DNA of 64,000 bases. Origin: Flagellimonas hymeniacidonis. GTDB taxonomy: Bacteria > Bacteroidota > Bacteroidia > Flavobacteriales > Flavobacteriaceae. Where the stretch lies: contig NZ_VRUR01000002.1 of NCBI RefSeq assembly GCF_008040165.1, positions 434,001 to 498,000 on the forward strand, given 5' to 3'. The notes beneath the pieces are model-generated. The model was not told where the DNA came from and did not search any database. It saw only the letters and a program-made list of their open reading frames with translations. A program made the translations under genes and the position numbers. The number at the start of each line of letters is the position of its first letter. Positions within the stretch are counted from its first letter, which is position 1. Positions 51,292 through 60,241 of the stretch are shown one piece after another.

Positions 51292-52461
51292 TTACGGCTT
51301 TGAAAATTTAAGAATATAACCATAACGGACAGCCAAGGTTAAAAGCAAAGGAATTAACACAGGCGAAAAGATTTGAACCTTAAATATCCAAAGTAGAACA
51401 AGAATTCCTAAAAGAGCCAAAGCAATCTGTAAATACTTGAAAAACCATTTAGGGGGCTGGCTTTGAAAAACGAATATAAAAGCTACAATGAGATTCAAGG
51501 GAAAAGCCCATAGCATATTAAAGTTTTTGGGTGTTGAGGTGTGATCTGCGGCAACCCAAAGTAGCAACAAGAATGTGCCAATTAGCCCAGTAATTAAGAA
51601 AAGCGAGAAATCTAACCATTTGCTGCGTGCTTTGTGCTTATAATCTAAATAGGTTACAATTAAAGTGAATAAAAGCAATAGCGTAAACCAAAATAAAGGG
51701 GATAATGGGAAAAATCCATTTTTTGTATGCTCATTGTAATCGAGCACGGTGCGTTCTCTTTCTACCAAAGGTTTCCCACTTTTGGTTGTATTCTTTAATT
51801 GATTCATGGCATAGTAGGGTAAAAACATATGCTCTTGCAAAGTAGCTTTTCGGTCCACAACGGAGCCAAATGCGACATCTATTCCAAATGAAGCCCAAGA
51901 GTTTATCTCTAAGTTTTGCCTTACCAGCTGTCTAAAAGTGAACCTGTTTTCTAAGTGCGAATCATTAAAAACAATGGCATCACCAAATTGTTCCAATAAG
52001 ATGTTTCCGGTTATACTAGAACAATTGTTTAGTAGAGGATCATATAAATAGTCCCTGTTTTCTGGTAGATAATTATTTTCAAAGAAGGCTAGCAACTTAT
52101 TTTTTTCAGGTAAGGTCAAATCTAAAATCTGCTCTTTCACCCATCTTTTTTCCATTTCATAATCAAAAAGAAACCGATTAAAACTTCTTCTAGAAAGGGA
52201 GTAAATCATCTTCCCTTTAACAAAGTTCAAATAGAAATTTGGACGGTTAAAGTCGAAAGTGCCATAGTTGTAAACCACATCTATACCCAGTGCGGAGTCT
52301 TGAACCCTAAATGCACTATGGCCAAAGGCGTAATAAAGTTCATCTCCAGCAGCGCAAGTAAGCAAGCTTATTTGTGATTTATCTGAAAGTGTTGGGATTT
52401 GTGAAAGCCCATTTTTTCCAACCAGAAATAGTAGTGCAAAAAGTAAAATTCTATATTTCAT
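51292..52461 (-). CDS. DUF4105 / Lnb-type membrane protein, candidate lipoprotein N-acyltransferase
   Basis: A 389-residue protein with a signal peptide (about 1-20), a periplasmic DUF4105 domain (about 30-215) and four or five C-terminal transmembrane helices. The domain has the catalytic-type residues His48 in FGHSAF and Cys147 in LNNCSS, as in NlpC/LRAT-like enzymes. DUF4105 is the N-terminal domain of Lnb, reported to acylate lipoproteins in Bacteroides species, so this may supply the third acyl chain of the cell's lipoproteins. This is inferred from family knowledge, not shown. It leads an operon with the ABC-F gene. Confidence 0.75.
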   Translation of the reverse strand: MKYRILLFALLFLVGKNGLSQIPTLSDKSQISLLTCAAGDELYYAFGHSAFRVQDSALGIDVVYNYGTFDFNRPNFYLNFVKGKMIYSLSRRSFNRFLFDYEMEKRWVKEQILDLTLPEKNKLLAFFENNYLPENRDYLYDPLLNNCSSITGNILLEQFGDAIVFNDSHLENRFTFRQLVRQNLEINSWASFGIDVAFGSVVDRKATLQEHMFLPYYAMNQLKNTTKSGKPLVERERTVLDYNEHTKNGFFPLSPLFWFTLLLLFTLIVTYLDYKHKARSKWLDFSLFLITGLIGTFLLLLWVAADHTSTPKNFNMLWAFPLNLIVAFIFVFQSQPPKWFFKYLQIALALLGILVLLWIFKVQIFSPVLIPLLLTLAVRYGYILKFSKP

Positions 52462-52562
52462 TCGTGACGTTGTCAGAACAAATATCAGAATAAATAGTAC
52501 ATGTCTGGTTATGAAAATCCAGCACTTTGTTTTTTATGTTATTTTTACGAAAATCTAGCCAA

Positions 52563-53318
52563 ATGAAGCAGTATGTTCCCAATTTTTTAACCTTACTTAA
52601 TCTTTTTAGCGGTTGCATTGCGGTGGTCTTTGCGGTACTTAATCAATTGGAGTTGGCCGCCCTTTTTGTATTCATTGGAATATTTTTTGATTTTTTTGAC
52701 GGTCTTGCGGCTCGTGTTTTGAATGTTCAAAGTGAGGTTGGTGTACAATTGGACTCTCTGGCCGATATGATTACCAGCGGCTTAGTGCCGGGTATCGTCA
52801 TGTTTCAATTATTAAATATGGCCCATACAGGTGGATGGAATAGCTTTTTCTTTGAAGAATCGTCTTCTGCTATGGCATGGTCTGGAGTCAAGTTTTATAC
52901 GCTTTCATTATCAGGATTTATTATCACCCTAGCATCTGCGTACCGATTGGCAAAATTTAATGTAGATGAGAACCAAGTTTCTTCTTTTAAAGGGCTTCCT
53001 ACACCGGCAAATGCTCTTTTGATTCTTTCGTTACCGTTAGTTTTACTGTATCACAACAATGAGGTACTCAATGGAATTATTTTAAACCAGTGGTTTTTGA
53101 TAGGATTGACCTTGGTAAGTGCATTTCTGTTGAATTCCAATATTGAACTTTTTGCCTTAAAGTTTAAAAATTGGAGCTTTAAAGACAATGCCGTGCGGTA
53201 CTTGTTTTTGATAGGCAGCTTGGTGATGTTGTTAACGCTGAGGTTTTTGGCAATACCGTTGGTAATTGTATTCTATATCCTGGCTTCTTTGCTCAGTTCT
53301 AATTCTAAAAAGGCTTAA
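52563..53318 (+). CDS. pssA: CDP-diacylglycerol-serine O-phosphatidyltransferase
   Basis: Makes phosphatidylserine, the precursor of phosphatidylethanolamine. The 251-residue membrane protein has the CDP-alcohol phosphatidyltransferase motif D-x2-D-G-x2-A-R-x8-G-x3-D-x3-D, visible as FDFFDGLAARV and GVQLDSLADM (about 44-68), and about eight hydrophobic segments. I use the ATG at 52563, giving KQYVPNFLTLLNLFSGC at the N-terminus; earlier ATG codons add a poorly conserved stretch. A one-mismatch -7 box (TATTTTTA, 52540-52547) lies upstream. It is convergent with lptB (4-nt stop overlap). Confidence 0.93.
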   Translation: MKQYVPNFLTLLNLFSGCIAVVFAVLNQLELAALFVFIGIFFDFFDGLAARVLNVQSEVGVQLDSLADMITSGLVPGIVMFQLLNMAHTGGWNSFFFEESSSAMAWSGVKFYTLSLSGFIITLASAYRLAKFNVDENQVSSFKGLPTPANALLILSLPLVLLYHNNEVLNGIILNQWFLIGLTLVSAFLLNSNIELFALKFKNWSFKDNAVRYLFLIGSLVMLLTLRFLAIPLVIVFYILASLLSSNSKKA

Positions 53319-54055
53319 AAATCCAGCTTCTTTTTTCGGAGCTCAAAATTTTGTCCCAGATATACCTTGCGCACCATTTCGTCCTGAGCTAAATCTTCTG
53401 GAATCCCTGCTTTTAAAATACCGCCTTCAAACATAAGGTAAGACCGTTCTGTGATGGCCAAGGTTTCTTGTACGTTGTGATCTGTAATTAAGATACCAAT
53501 ATTTTTGTCTTTCAACTGTGCAACAATACGTTGTATATCTTCTACTGCAACTGGATCAACCCCTGCAAAAGGTTCATCTAAGAGTATAAACTTGGGGTCT
53601 GTGGCCAAAGCACGGGCAATTTCTGTTCTTCTGCGCTCTCCACCCGAAAGTAAATCACCTCTGTTTTTACGAATATGTCCTAAACCAAACTCGTCAATTA
53701 GGGACTCCATCTTCATATGTTGCTCCTTTTTGCTTAGTTTGGTCAACTGAAGCACACTAAGAATGTTTTTCTCAATACTTAACTTTCGAAATACGGATGC
53801 TTCCTGAGCCAAATACCCAATACCATTTTGAGCTCTTTTGTACATGGGAAAATTGGTAATTTCCATATCATCCAGATAGATATTGCCTCCGTTAGGTTTT
53901 ATTAAACCAACAATCATATAAAAAGAAGTGGTTTTTCCGGCACCATTGGGCCCCAGCAAACCTACAATTTCACCTTGGTTTACTTCTAAGGAAATACCCT
54001 TTACAACTTTGCGGCCCCTGTAGGCCTTCATGATATTTTCAGCTCGTAGCTTCAT
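53315..54055 (-). CDS. lptB: LPS export ABC transporter ATP-binding protein LptB
   Basis: ATPase of the LptBFG complex that extracts lipopolysaccharide from the inner membrane. The 246 residues show Walker A GPNGAGKTT (about 35-43), Q-loop at LAQEASVFRKL, signature LLSGGERRRTEIARAL, Walker B ILLDEPFAGVDP and H-loop ITDHNV. It is the last gene of the kdsD-tatC-AhpD-like-lptB group. LptF/G are not in the window. Its stop overlaps the pssA stop (TTAA). Confidence 0.95.
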   Translation of the reverse strand: MKLRAENIMKAYRGRKVVKGISLEVNQGEIVGLLGPNGAGKTTSFYMIVGLIKPNGGNIYLDDMEITNFPMYKRAQNGIGYLAQEASVFRKLSIEKNILSVLQLTKLSKKEQHMKMESLIDEFGLGHIRKNRGDLLSGGERRRTEIARALATDPKFILLDEPFAGVDPVAVEDIQRIVAQLKDKNIGILITDHNVQETLAITERSYLMFEGGILKAGIPEDLAQDEMVRKVYLGQNFELRKKKLDF

Positions 54056-54112
54056 AAGAATTCGCCAAAACTAAACATATTCTTTTTCTAGATTGTGGTC
54101 TTTGGGTTTTTT

Positions 54113-54463
54113 TTAAGCCTCGTGTTCTTCCAACGCTTCCCAAAACTCATATGCTCTTCTTAAATGCGGAATCACTATAGTGCCTCCAATTAAGGTCGCA
54201 ATTCCTAAGGTTTCCATCACTTCTTCTTTGGTTGCCCCTTCTTTTTTAGAGCTTTCCAAATGGTATTTTACGCAATCGTCACATCGCATTACGGCTGAGG
54301 CAACCAGCCCTAAGAGTTCTTTTGTTTTTACATCTAAAGCGCCAGCCATAAAAGCATTGGTGTCTAGATTAAAAATTCTTTTGATGAGCTTATTGTTTTC
54401 AGCTAATAACTTATCGTTCATTTTTGCACGATAAGCATTGAATTCTTCAACTTTATTTGACAT
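54113..54463 (-). CDS. Carboxymuconolactone decarboxylase/AhpD-like protein
   Basis: A 116-residue all-helical protein with the AhpD-type peroxidase-cycle motif: Cys-x-x-Cys in RCDDCVKYHLESSKKEG, with a conserved His nearby. The single-domain form is common and often reduces peroxide-oxidised partners or acts as decarboxylase; which holds here cannot be told. It overlaps the tatC end by 11 nt and lies 57 nt before lptB. Confidence 0.9.
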   Translation of the reverse strand: MSNKVEEFNAYRAKMNDKLLAENNKLIKRIFNLDTNAFMAGALDVKTKELLGLVASAVMRCDDCVKYHLESSKKEGATKEEVMETLGIATLIGGTIVIPHLRRAYEFWEALEEHEA

Positions 54464-55289
54464 TTTCTGCTTCTTTTTTTGCGTCGCGTTTAATGACTAA
54501 TCTGGAAATATAAATACTAGCTTGATACAGCATCAGCACGGGGATGGCCACAATTATCTGACTCGCCACATCTGGAGGGGTAATTACTGCACACAGAATC
54601 AATACCACGACCAAGGCAATCTTTCTATATTTCTTCAATATTTCTGGAGTAACCAATCCTACTTTGGTCAAAAAGTATATAATGATAGGAAGCTCGAACA
54701 TTATTCCGCAAGCAATAACAGAGGCTCTTACCGTTGCGATAAAAGAGCTGATATCGATTTCATTGAGTACTTCCTTACTTACCTGGTACGTGCCTAAAAA
54801 GTTAATGGATAAGGGTGCCACTACATAATACCCGAATAATACCCCAAGAAAGAATAAAAAGGAAGCTGTAAAAATGAATCCCTTGGAATGCCTACGTTCA
54901 TTTTTATGCAATCCGGGACTGATAAATCGCCATACTTCCCATAATACATAAGGAAAGGCAAGAATAAAGCCCGCCCATATAGAAGTCCATATGTGGGCAG
55001 AAAACTGCCCAGCCATGGTTCGGTTTTGTATGGTAAATGGTAAAGCATCTCCACAAAACTCAGAAGTAATATTAAAAAATGTGGCTATTTTACAGAAAAA
55101 CTGATAGGTTGGAAAGCTCATTTTTTTAGGACCAAAAATGACCGTGTCAAAAATGAAATCTTTCATTACAAAAGCGACACATGCCACCAAAACAATAGCG
55201 ATGACAGATCTAATTAAATGCCATCTTAGTTCTTCCAAATGGTCCAAAAAGGACATTTCGTCTGGGTTTTGGTTTACTGTTTTTGCCAT
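54453..55289 (-). CDS. tatC: Sec-independent protein translocase TatC
   Basis: Receptor of the Tat pathway that exports folded proteins carrying twin-arginine signals. The 278 residues span six transmembrane helices with the N-terminal DHLEELRWHLIRS motif (about 16-28) and FILAFPYVLWEVWRFISPGL typical of TatC; the conserved Glu follows in the second periplasmic loop. It overlaps kdsD by 1 nt and the AhpD-like gene by 11 nt, so it is part of one operon. tatA/B lie elsewhere. Confidence 0.95.
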   Translation of the reverse strand: MAKTVNQNPDEMSFLDHLEELRWHLIRSVIAIVLVACVAFVMKDFIFDTVIFGPKKMSFPTYQFFCKIATFFNITSEFCGDALPFTIQNRTMAGQFSAHIWTSIWAGFILAFPYVLWEVWRFISPGLHKNERRHSKGFIFTASFLFFLGVLFGYYVVAPLSINFLGTYQVSKEVLNEIDISSFIATVRASVIACGIMFELPIIIYFLTKVGLVTPEILKKYRKIALVVVLILCAVITPPDVASQIIVAIPVLMLYQASIYISRLVIKRDAKKEAENVK

Positions 55290-56254
55290 TACAGAATACC
55301 TTCGTTTATAAGATTATGGATGTGTACAATTCCTGCGTATTGTTCGTTTTCAAAAGCTAAAAGTTGCGAAATGCCTTTTTCCTGCAACATTTTTAATGCA
55401 TTCACCGCTAAAGTGTCCACTGCTATGGTTTTTGGATTGGAAGTCATGATATCTTTGGCGGTTAATCCACTGATATTATCATATTTGCTCAGCATTCTTC
55501 TAATATCCCCGTCGGTTACTATGCCAACAAGGGTATCCTTATCCATTACCGCGGTAACGCCAAGCATTTTTTCCGAAATTTCAACGATGACTTCTTTTAC
55601 GCTTGAATCAATATCTACTTGTGGTTTTTGATTGTTTACTACAATGTCTGCCACCCTTAAATACAATTTTTTGCCCAAGGCGCCCCCAGGATGATATTTT
55701 GCAAAATCTGCGCTGCTAAATCCTCTTAGCTCCAACAGACTAATAGCAAGTGCATCTCCCATTGCTAATTGAGCTGAAGTGCTCGTAGTTGGAGCTAGGT
55801 TATTGGGGCAAGCTTCCTTTTCAACAAAGGTACTGATGGCCCAATCCGCCTGCTTGGCCAACATGGAATCCATATTGCCCGTAATACCGATTAATTTATT
55901 TTTCCCAATTTTGATTAAAGGAAGCAATGCTTTTATCTCAGGCGTATTTCCACTTTTTGAAATACATACCACAACATCATTCTCCTGAATAGTGCCTAAA
56001 TCTCCATGAATAGCATCTGCAGCATGCATAAAAATGGCAGGAGTTCCAGTAGAATTAAGGGTGGCTACTATTTTTGATGCTATTATGGCACTTTTACCAA
56101 CTCCAGATACGACGACCCTTCCTTGGGAAGCTAATATGTGTTGTACGGCATGGGCAAATTGCTCATCTAGAAGATTAACCAGATTTTGTATGGCCTTACT
56201 TTCCGTTTCAATGGTTCTCTTTGCAATGGATAAAATAGACTGAATGTCGCTCAA
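55289..56254 (-). CDS. kdsD: KpsF/GutQ family sugar-phosphate isomerase (arabinose-5-phosphate isomerase)
   Basis: Converts ribulose 5-phosphate to arabinose 5-phosphate for Kdo synthesis, which lipopolysaccharide needs. The 321 residues contain an SIS domain (RVVVSGVGKSAIIASKI, STGTPAIFMHAADAIHGDLG, CISKSGNTPEI) and two CBS domains from about residue 205 (GVTAVMDKDTLVGIVTDGDI). The start is TTG (56254). It begins the kdsD-tatC-AhpD-like-lptB group, linking Kdo supply and LPS export. Confidence 0.93.
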   Translation of the reverse strand: MSDIQSILSIAKRTIETESKAIQNLVNLLDEQFAHAVQHILASQGRVVVSGVGKSAIIASKIVATLNSTGTPAIFMHAADAIHGDLGTIQENDVVVCISKSGNTPEIKALLPLIKIGKNKLIGITGNMDSMLAKQADWAISTFVEKEACPNNLAPTTSTSAQLAMGDALAISLLELRGFSSADFAKYHPGGALGKKLYLRVADIVVNNQKPQVDIDSSVKEVIVEISEKMLGVTAVMDKDTLVGIVTDGDIRRMLSKYDNISGLTAKDIMTSNPKTIAVDTLAVNALKMLQEKGISQLLAFENEQYAGIVHIHNLINEGIL

Positions 56255-56444
56255 GGTAATAAACAGATTATCTAATTGTATTCCTAAAAGAATGTATTAT
56301 ATTTAAGATTACAAAACTAAACAAACTATCTCTTACTAACCATTTAAGGGAGACAGAATGCTTCTTCTTTTAAATAGACATTCAAAATTAGAAATTTTAA
56401 TAACCTTCAATATAGGTTTATTGTTTTAAATCGAACATAAGGAA

Positions 56445-58646
56445 ATGGGTTTTACAAACTCCGATTTGCACTCTTCATTAAAAAAATACTTTGGTTTTTC
56501 ACAATTCAAAGGGCTACAGGAAAAAGTAATACAGAATATACTTGAGAATAAGGACACGTTTGTAATTATGCCAACAGGTGGAGGTAAATCGCTTTGCTAC
56601 CAGTTGCCTGCAATCATGAAAGAGGGGACTTCCATTGTAGTGTCACCGCTAATAGCACTAATGAAGAATCAGGTAGATGCCATTAGAGGAGTATCCGAAC
56701 ATCATGGTATAGCCCATGTACTAAATTCTTCTTTGACCAAAACGGAAGTAAAACAGGTTAAAGAGGATATTTCCAGTGGCATTACAAAGTTGTTATATGT
56801 TGCCCCAGAATCTTTGACGAAAGAAGAAAATATAGAATTTTTAAAGGGTGTTCCGCTTTCTTTTGTGGCTGTTGATGAGGCACACTGTATTTCGGAATGG
56901 GGGCATGACTTCAGACCGGAGTATAGGAACCTTAAAAGTATAATCAATCGCCTAGGCGAGAATATCCCAATTATTGGACTGACTGCAACGGCAACTCCAA
57001 AAGTTCAGGAAGATATCATCAAAAATCTTGGAATGACGGATGCCAAGGTATTTAAGGCTTCGTTCAATAGGCCTAATTTGTTTTATGAAGTGCGCCCTAA
57101 AACTCAAAATGTGGACGCGGATATTATCCGATTTGTAAAGCAAAATCAAGGAAAATCAGGGATTATTTACTGCCTGAGCAGAAAAAGGGTAGAAGAACTT
57201 GCGCAAGTATTACAGGTAAATGGTGTAAGTGCTGTTCCTTATCATGCTGGTTTTGATGCCAAGACCAGATCGAAGTACCAAGATATGTTTTTGATGGAAG
57301 AGGTGGATGTTGTAGTTGCTACAATAGCCTTTGGGATGGGCATAGATAAACCAGATGTCCGTTTTGTAATACATCATGATATTCCAAAAAGTATAGAAAG
57401 TTACTATCAAGAAACTGGAAGAGCGGGAAGAGATGGTGGTGAGGGACACTGTTTGGCATTTTATGCATACAAGGATGTGGAAAAGCTAGAAAAATTCATG
57501 TCGGGAAAACCAGTGGCCGAACAAGAAATAGGCAATGCACTGCTACAGGAAATCGTTGCATACGCCGAGACCTCAATGTCTCGCAGAAAATTTATCCTCC
57601 ATTATTTTGGAGAAAATTTTGATGCTGTAAATGGGGATGGTGCCAATATGGATGATAATGCCAGAAATCCGAAGAAAAAAGAAGAAGCGAAGGATGAAGT
57701 GGTAAAACTTTTAAGTGTAGTACAAGGCACAAATGAAAAGTTTAAGACCAAGGAAACCGTTAAAATATTGGTCGGAAAAGTAAATGCAATGATTTCATCC
57801 TACAAAACAGATGAAAAGGATTTTTTTGGAATAGGTTCTGAAAAAGATGAAGGTTATTGGATGGCTTTGACGAGACAGGTTTTGGTTGCAGGATTGTTAA
57901 AAAAGGAAATTGAACAGTACGGTATTTTGCACCTCACAAAAAAGGGAGTAGAATTTATAAATGCTCCATCATCATTTATGATGACTAAGGATCATGTCTA
58001 CAGTGAGGAGAACAATGACGCCATTATTACAGCCAGCAAGTCTGGCGGGGGCGCTGCCGACAATAACCTGCTGAAATTATTAAAAGACCTTCGTAAAAAT
58101 GAGGCAAAGAAAATTGGCGTTCCACCTTTTGTAGTATTTCAAGACCCTTCTTTGGATGATATGGCCTTAAAATATCCCATTAGTATGGAGGAGTTGCTAA
58201 ATATTCATGGGGTAGGTGAGGGTAAAGCCAAAAAATACGGAAAACCTTTTATAACTCTGATTGCCAACTATGTTGAAGAGAACGATATAGTTAGACCAGA
58301 TGATTTGGTTGTAAAAAGTACTGGAGCCAATTCAGGATTAAAACTATATATTATCCAAAATGTTGACAGAAAATTGCCCTTGGACGATATCGCTTCGGCA
58401 AAAGGATTGGAATTACCATCCCTAATTAAGGAAATGGAACAGATTGTCTTTAGTGGCACAAAATTGAATATTGGCTACTGGATTGATGAAATTCTGGATG
58501 AAGACCAACAAGAAGAAATCCATGACTACTTTATTGAAGCAGACACGGATTCCATTTCTGAAGCCGTAGAAGAATTTGATGGTGATTATGAAGACGAAGA
58601 GTTACGGCTCTATCGTCTCAAATTCATTAGTGAAGTCGCTAACTAA
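56445..58646 (+). CDS. recQ: ATP-dependent DNA helicase RecQ
   Basis: 3'-5' helicase for recombination and repair. The 733 residues are longer than the ~610 of Escherichia coli, as is normal in Bacteroidota. Helicase motifs include Walker A MPTGGGKSLCYQLP (about 42-55), DEAHCISEWGHDFRPEY, and motif VI with QETGRAGRDG. A RecQ C-terminal (zinc/winged-helix) part follows, and an HRDC domain near 545-625 (LLNIHGVGEGKAKKYG). A one-mismatch -7 box (TAGGTTTA, 56413-56420) lies upstream. It is convergent with the CCC-motif gene. Confidence 0.97.
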   Translation: MGFTNSDLHSSLKKYFGFSQFKGLQEKVIQNILENKDTFVIMPTGGGKSLCYQLPAIMKEGTSIVVSPLIALMKNQVDAIRGVSEHHGIAHVLNSSLTKTEVKQVKEDISSGITKLLYVAPESLTKEENIEFLKGVPLSFVAVDEAHCISEWGHDFRPEYRNLKSIINRLGENIPIIGLTATATPKVQEDIIKNLGMTDAKVFKASFNRPNLFYEVRPKTQNVDADIIRFVKQNQGKSGIIYCLSRKRVEELAQVLQVNGVSAVPYHAGFDAKTRSKYQDMFLMEEVDVVVATIAFGMGIDKPDVRFVIHHDIPKSIESYYQETGRAGRDGGEGHCLAFYAYKDVEKLEKFMSGKPVAEQEIGNALLQEIVAYAETSMSRRKFILHYFGENFDAVNGDGANMDDNARNPKKKEEAKDEVVKLLSVVQGTNEKFKTKETVKILVGKVNAMISSYKTDEKDFFGIGSEKDEGYWMALTRQVLVAGLLKKEIEQYGILHLTKKGVEFINAPSSFMMTKDHVYSEENNDAIITASKSGGGAADNNLLKLLKDLRKNEAKKIGVPPFVVFQDPSLDDMALKYPISMEELLNIHGVGEGKAKKYGKPFITLIANYVEENDIVRPDDLVVKSTGANSGLKLYIIQNVDRKLPLDDIASAKGLELPSLIKEMEQIVFSGTKLNIGYWIDEILDEDQQEEIHDYFIEADTDSISEAVEEFDGDYEDEELRLYRLKFISEVAN

Positions 58647-58957
58647 AACTCTCCACTCCATTCCCCACTACCTGCAACCATTGCTACGATAAATCCAAAA
58701 TAAAGAATAAATAGCAATAGGTAGACCAAGGATAGACCAAGGCCTATATAGGCTAATATTTTGCCTGTTTTTATATTACTATAGTCACTATAGTTTTCTG
58801 GACTTTGCATATACAAAGCATTGGCTGTTTTGGCTTTTACAAGGGCAATTATGCTAAAAATAATTCCGAAAGGGCCACAGCAAAATATGGTGCCAACAAC
58901 GGAGATAATCCCCATTGTTAGCACAGTGCTTGCCCCTGGTAAAGGTTGTTGACTCAT
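58643..58957 (-). CDS. CCC-motif membrane protein (second of a pair)
   Basis: A 104-residue, two-helix membrane protein with SVVGTIFCCGPFGIIFSIIAL (about 19-39) as the Cys-rich first helix, a polar loop (ENYSDYSNIKTGKILAYIGLG) and a second helix. It resembles its neighbour at 58962 in layout (KANKATKLYMENPE-like against KAKTANALYMQSPE), so they are paralogues. The CCC-motif family is conserved in Flavobacteriia, and its role is unknown; the two-helix layout recalls DUF4190/CD225-like proteins. It overlaps the recQ stop by 4 nt. Confidence 0.82.
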   Translation of the reverse strand: MSQQPLPGASTVLTMGIISVVGTIFCCGPFGIIFSIIALVKAKTANALYMQSPENYSDYSNIKTGKILAYIGLGLSLVYLLLFILYFGFIVAMVAGSGEWSGEF

Positions 58958-58961
58958 AGTT

Positions 58962-59288
58962 TTATTGGTATTGTTCTAATAATTCTTGCATTCTCTCAGG
59001 GTCTTGCAATGTTTCCCATCCAAAGTAAGATACGGCCCAAATGATGTAAGCAAGGAAGAGTACATTAAGTACAATACCTATAATGGCCAATATTTTACCT
59101 GTTTTTACATTTTTAAAGCCCTCATACATTTCTGGGTTTTCCATGTAAAGCTTAGTTGCCTTATTGGCTAAAACCAAAGCAATAATACCGAAGATTAGTC
59201 CTAATACACCATAACAACAACAGGTGACAATTGAAATAATACCAAAGACTAAGATCAGTGTTGAATTTGGGAGTTTTTGTTGTTCCAT
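58962..59288 (-). CDS. CCC-motif membrane protein (first of a pair)
   Basis: A 108-residue two-helix membrane protein with the family motif SIVTCCCYGVLGLIFGIIAL (about 19-38) and a loop containing KLYMENPEMYEGFKNVKTGKI. It lies 10 nt after DUF2752 and 4 nt before the second CCC-motif gene, so all three form one operon. Function unknown; the three-Cys cluster near the membrane surface could be lipid-modified or metal-binding, but this is only a guess. Confidence 0.85.
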   Translation of the reverse strand: MEQQKLPNSTLILVFGIISIVTCCCYGVLGLIFGIIALVLANKATKLYMENPEMYEGFKNVKTGKILAIIGIVLNVLFLAYIIWAVSYFGWETLQDPERMQELLEQYQ

Positions 59289-59298
59289 AATTTAAATA

Positions 59299-59676
59299 TT
59301 AATTGAAAAAATTGTTCATTTTTAGAATATAGCTAACGATAATAGTTCCAGCAGTCAAAAGCATCAAAAACAACTTTATGTGATGCGCATATTTGAATTT
59401 TACAAAGATGTTGGAAACCAAAAAAGTTAAGAGAATAAGGATTGGGTAAATGGCAGGGTACATTTTAAACGCTGCCACAAAATCACCATGAAAAAGTAAA
59501 TGGACCGCCCGTTGCATACCACATCCCGGACAGTCTATACCAAACAACTTTTTGTTAAGACAAGGAAGCATATAGTCCTTGGTAATAAGCAATACATGGG
59601 TAAGTTGTTGATACATGGTTGTGGTTACGGCCAAGAAAAATACTACTATTTTTGCTATTGGTATTAAACTTTTCAA
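59299..59676 (-). CDS. DUF2752 membrane protein
   Basis: A 125-residue, three-helix membrane protein carrying the DUF2752 signature CPGCGMQRAVHLLFHGDF (two Cys and an Arg in a re-entrant region, about 49-66). The start is TTG at 59676. It leads an operon with the two CCC-motif genes and is divergent from the Smr gene, whose candidate promoter lies inside its 5' coding part. The function is unknown. Confidence 0.86.
   Translation of the reverse strand: MKSLIPIAKIVVFFLAVTTTMYQQLTHVLLITKDYMLPCLNKKLFGIDCPGCGMQRAVHLLFHGDFVAAFKMYPAIYPILILLTFLVSNIFVKFKYAHHIKLFLMLLTAGTIIVSYILKMNNFFN
59647..59654 (+). promoter_or_regulatory. Candidate -7 box (TATTTTTG) of the Smr gene, inside DUF2752
   Basis: Exact TAnnTTTG match 44 bases before the Smr ATG. 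It lies within the first codons of the divergent DUF2752 gene, so transcription of the two units may interfere. Confidence 0.4.
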
Positions 59677-59698
59677 ACTTTTTTAGATAGAAATCTCT

Positions 59699-60241
59699 AT
59701 GGCGTTCTTTGTTATTGGTGATCAAGTTGAGGTATTGGATGAAGCCATTTCTGGAACCGTAGAGGCGGTACATGGAGACATAATTACTTTGATTACGGAT
59801 GAGGGCTTTGCCATGAAATACACATCAAAAGAATTGGTCAAGATAAGCGGAGAGATTCATGTCACTAATTTTGAAGCCGCCCAAATAAAGAAGGAAAAGG
59901 ACCTTTCAAAAAAGAAAACCTTTCAAATTCCTAAACCCAAAGAGCGAAATGCTCCAAAAATGGAAGTAGATCTTCACATTAACCAACTGGTGAAATCCAC
60001 CCGGGGGCTTAGCAATTTTGAAATGCTGAACATTCAGTTAGATGCCGCTAAAAGACAATTGAACTTTGCCATTGCCAAACGCATTCAGAAAGTTGTCTTT
60101 ATTCATGGTGTTGGTGAAGGGATACTCAAAGAGGAGCTTTATTATCTGTTCAATAAGTATGATAATCTAAAGTTCTATGATGCTGATTACCAAAAATATG
60201 GCCTGGGAGCAACCGAAGTATATATTTTTCAGAATAGCTAG
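59699..60241 (+). CDS. Smr-domain protein with N-terminal DUF2027-like part
   Basis: A 180-residue cytosolic protein. The C-terminal Smr domain (about 90-180) has the MEVDLHINQL start and the HGVGEGILKEEL loop near residue 138, features of a nicking endonuclease or RNase fold. The first ~60 residues are a small beta-rich module (FVIGDQVEVLDEAISGTVEAV) seen in Bacteroidota Smr proteins. It overlaps the convergent lipoprotein gene by 4 nt (CTAG). A role in mismatch repair or ribosome rescue is possible by family only. Confidence 0.9.
   Translation: MAFFVIGDQVEVLDEAISGTVEAVHGDIITLITDEGFAMKYTSKELVKISGEIHVTNFEAAQIKKEKDLSKKKTFQIPKPKERNAPKMEVDLHINQLVKSTRGLSNFEMLNIQLDAAKRQLNFAIAKRIQKVVFIHGVGEGILKEELYYLFNKYDNLKFYDADYQKYGLGATEVYIFQNS

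Noticed and set aside
56358..56429. A 23-codon ORF with AAGGGAG upstream, between kdsD and recQ
   Set aside because: Too short, no family or paralogue, and no promoter or conserved feature; Shine-Dalgarno sequences are weak evidence in Bacteroidota.
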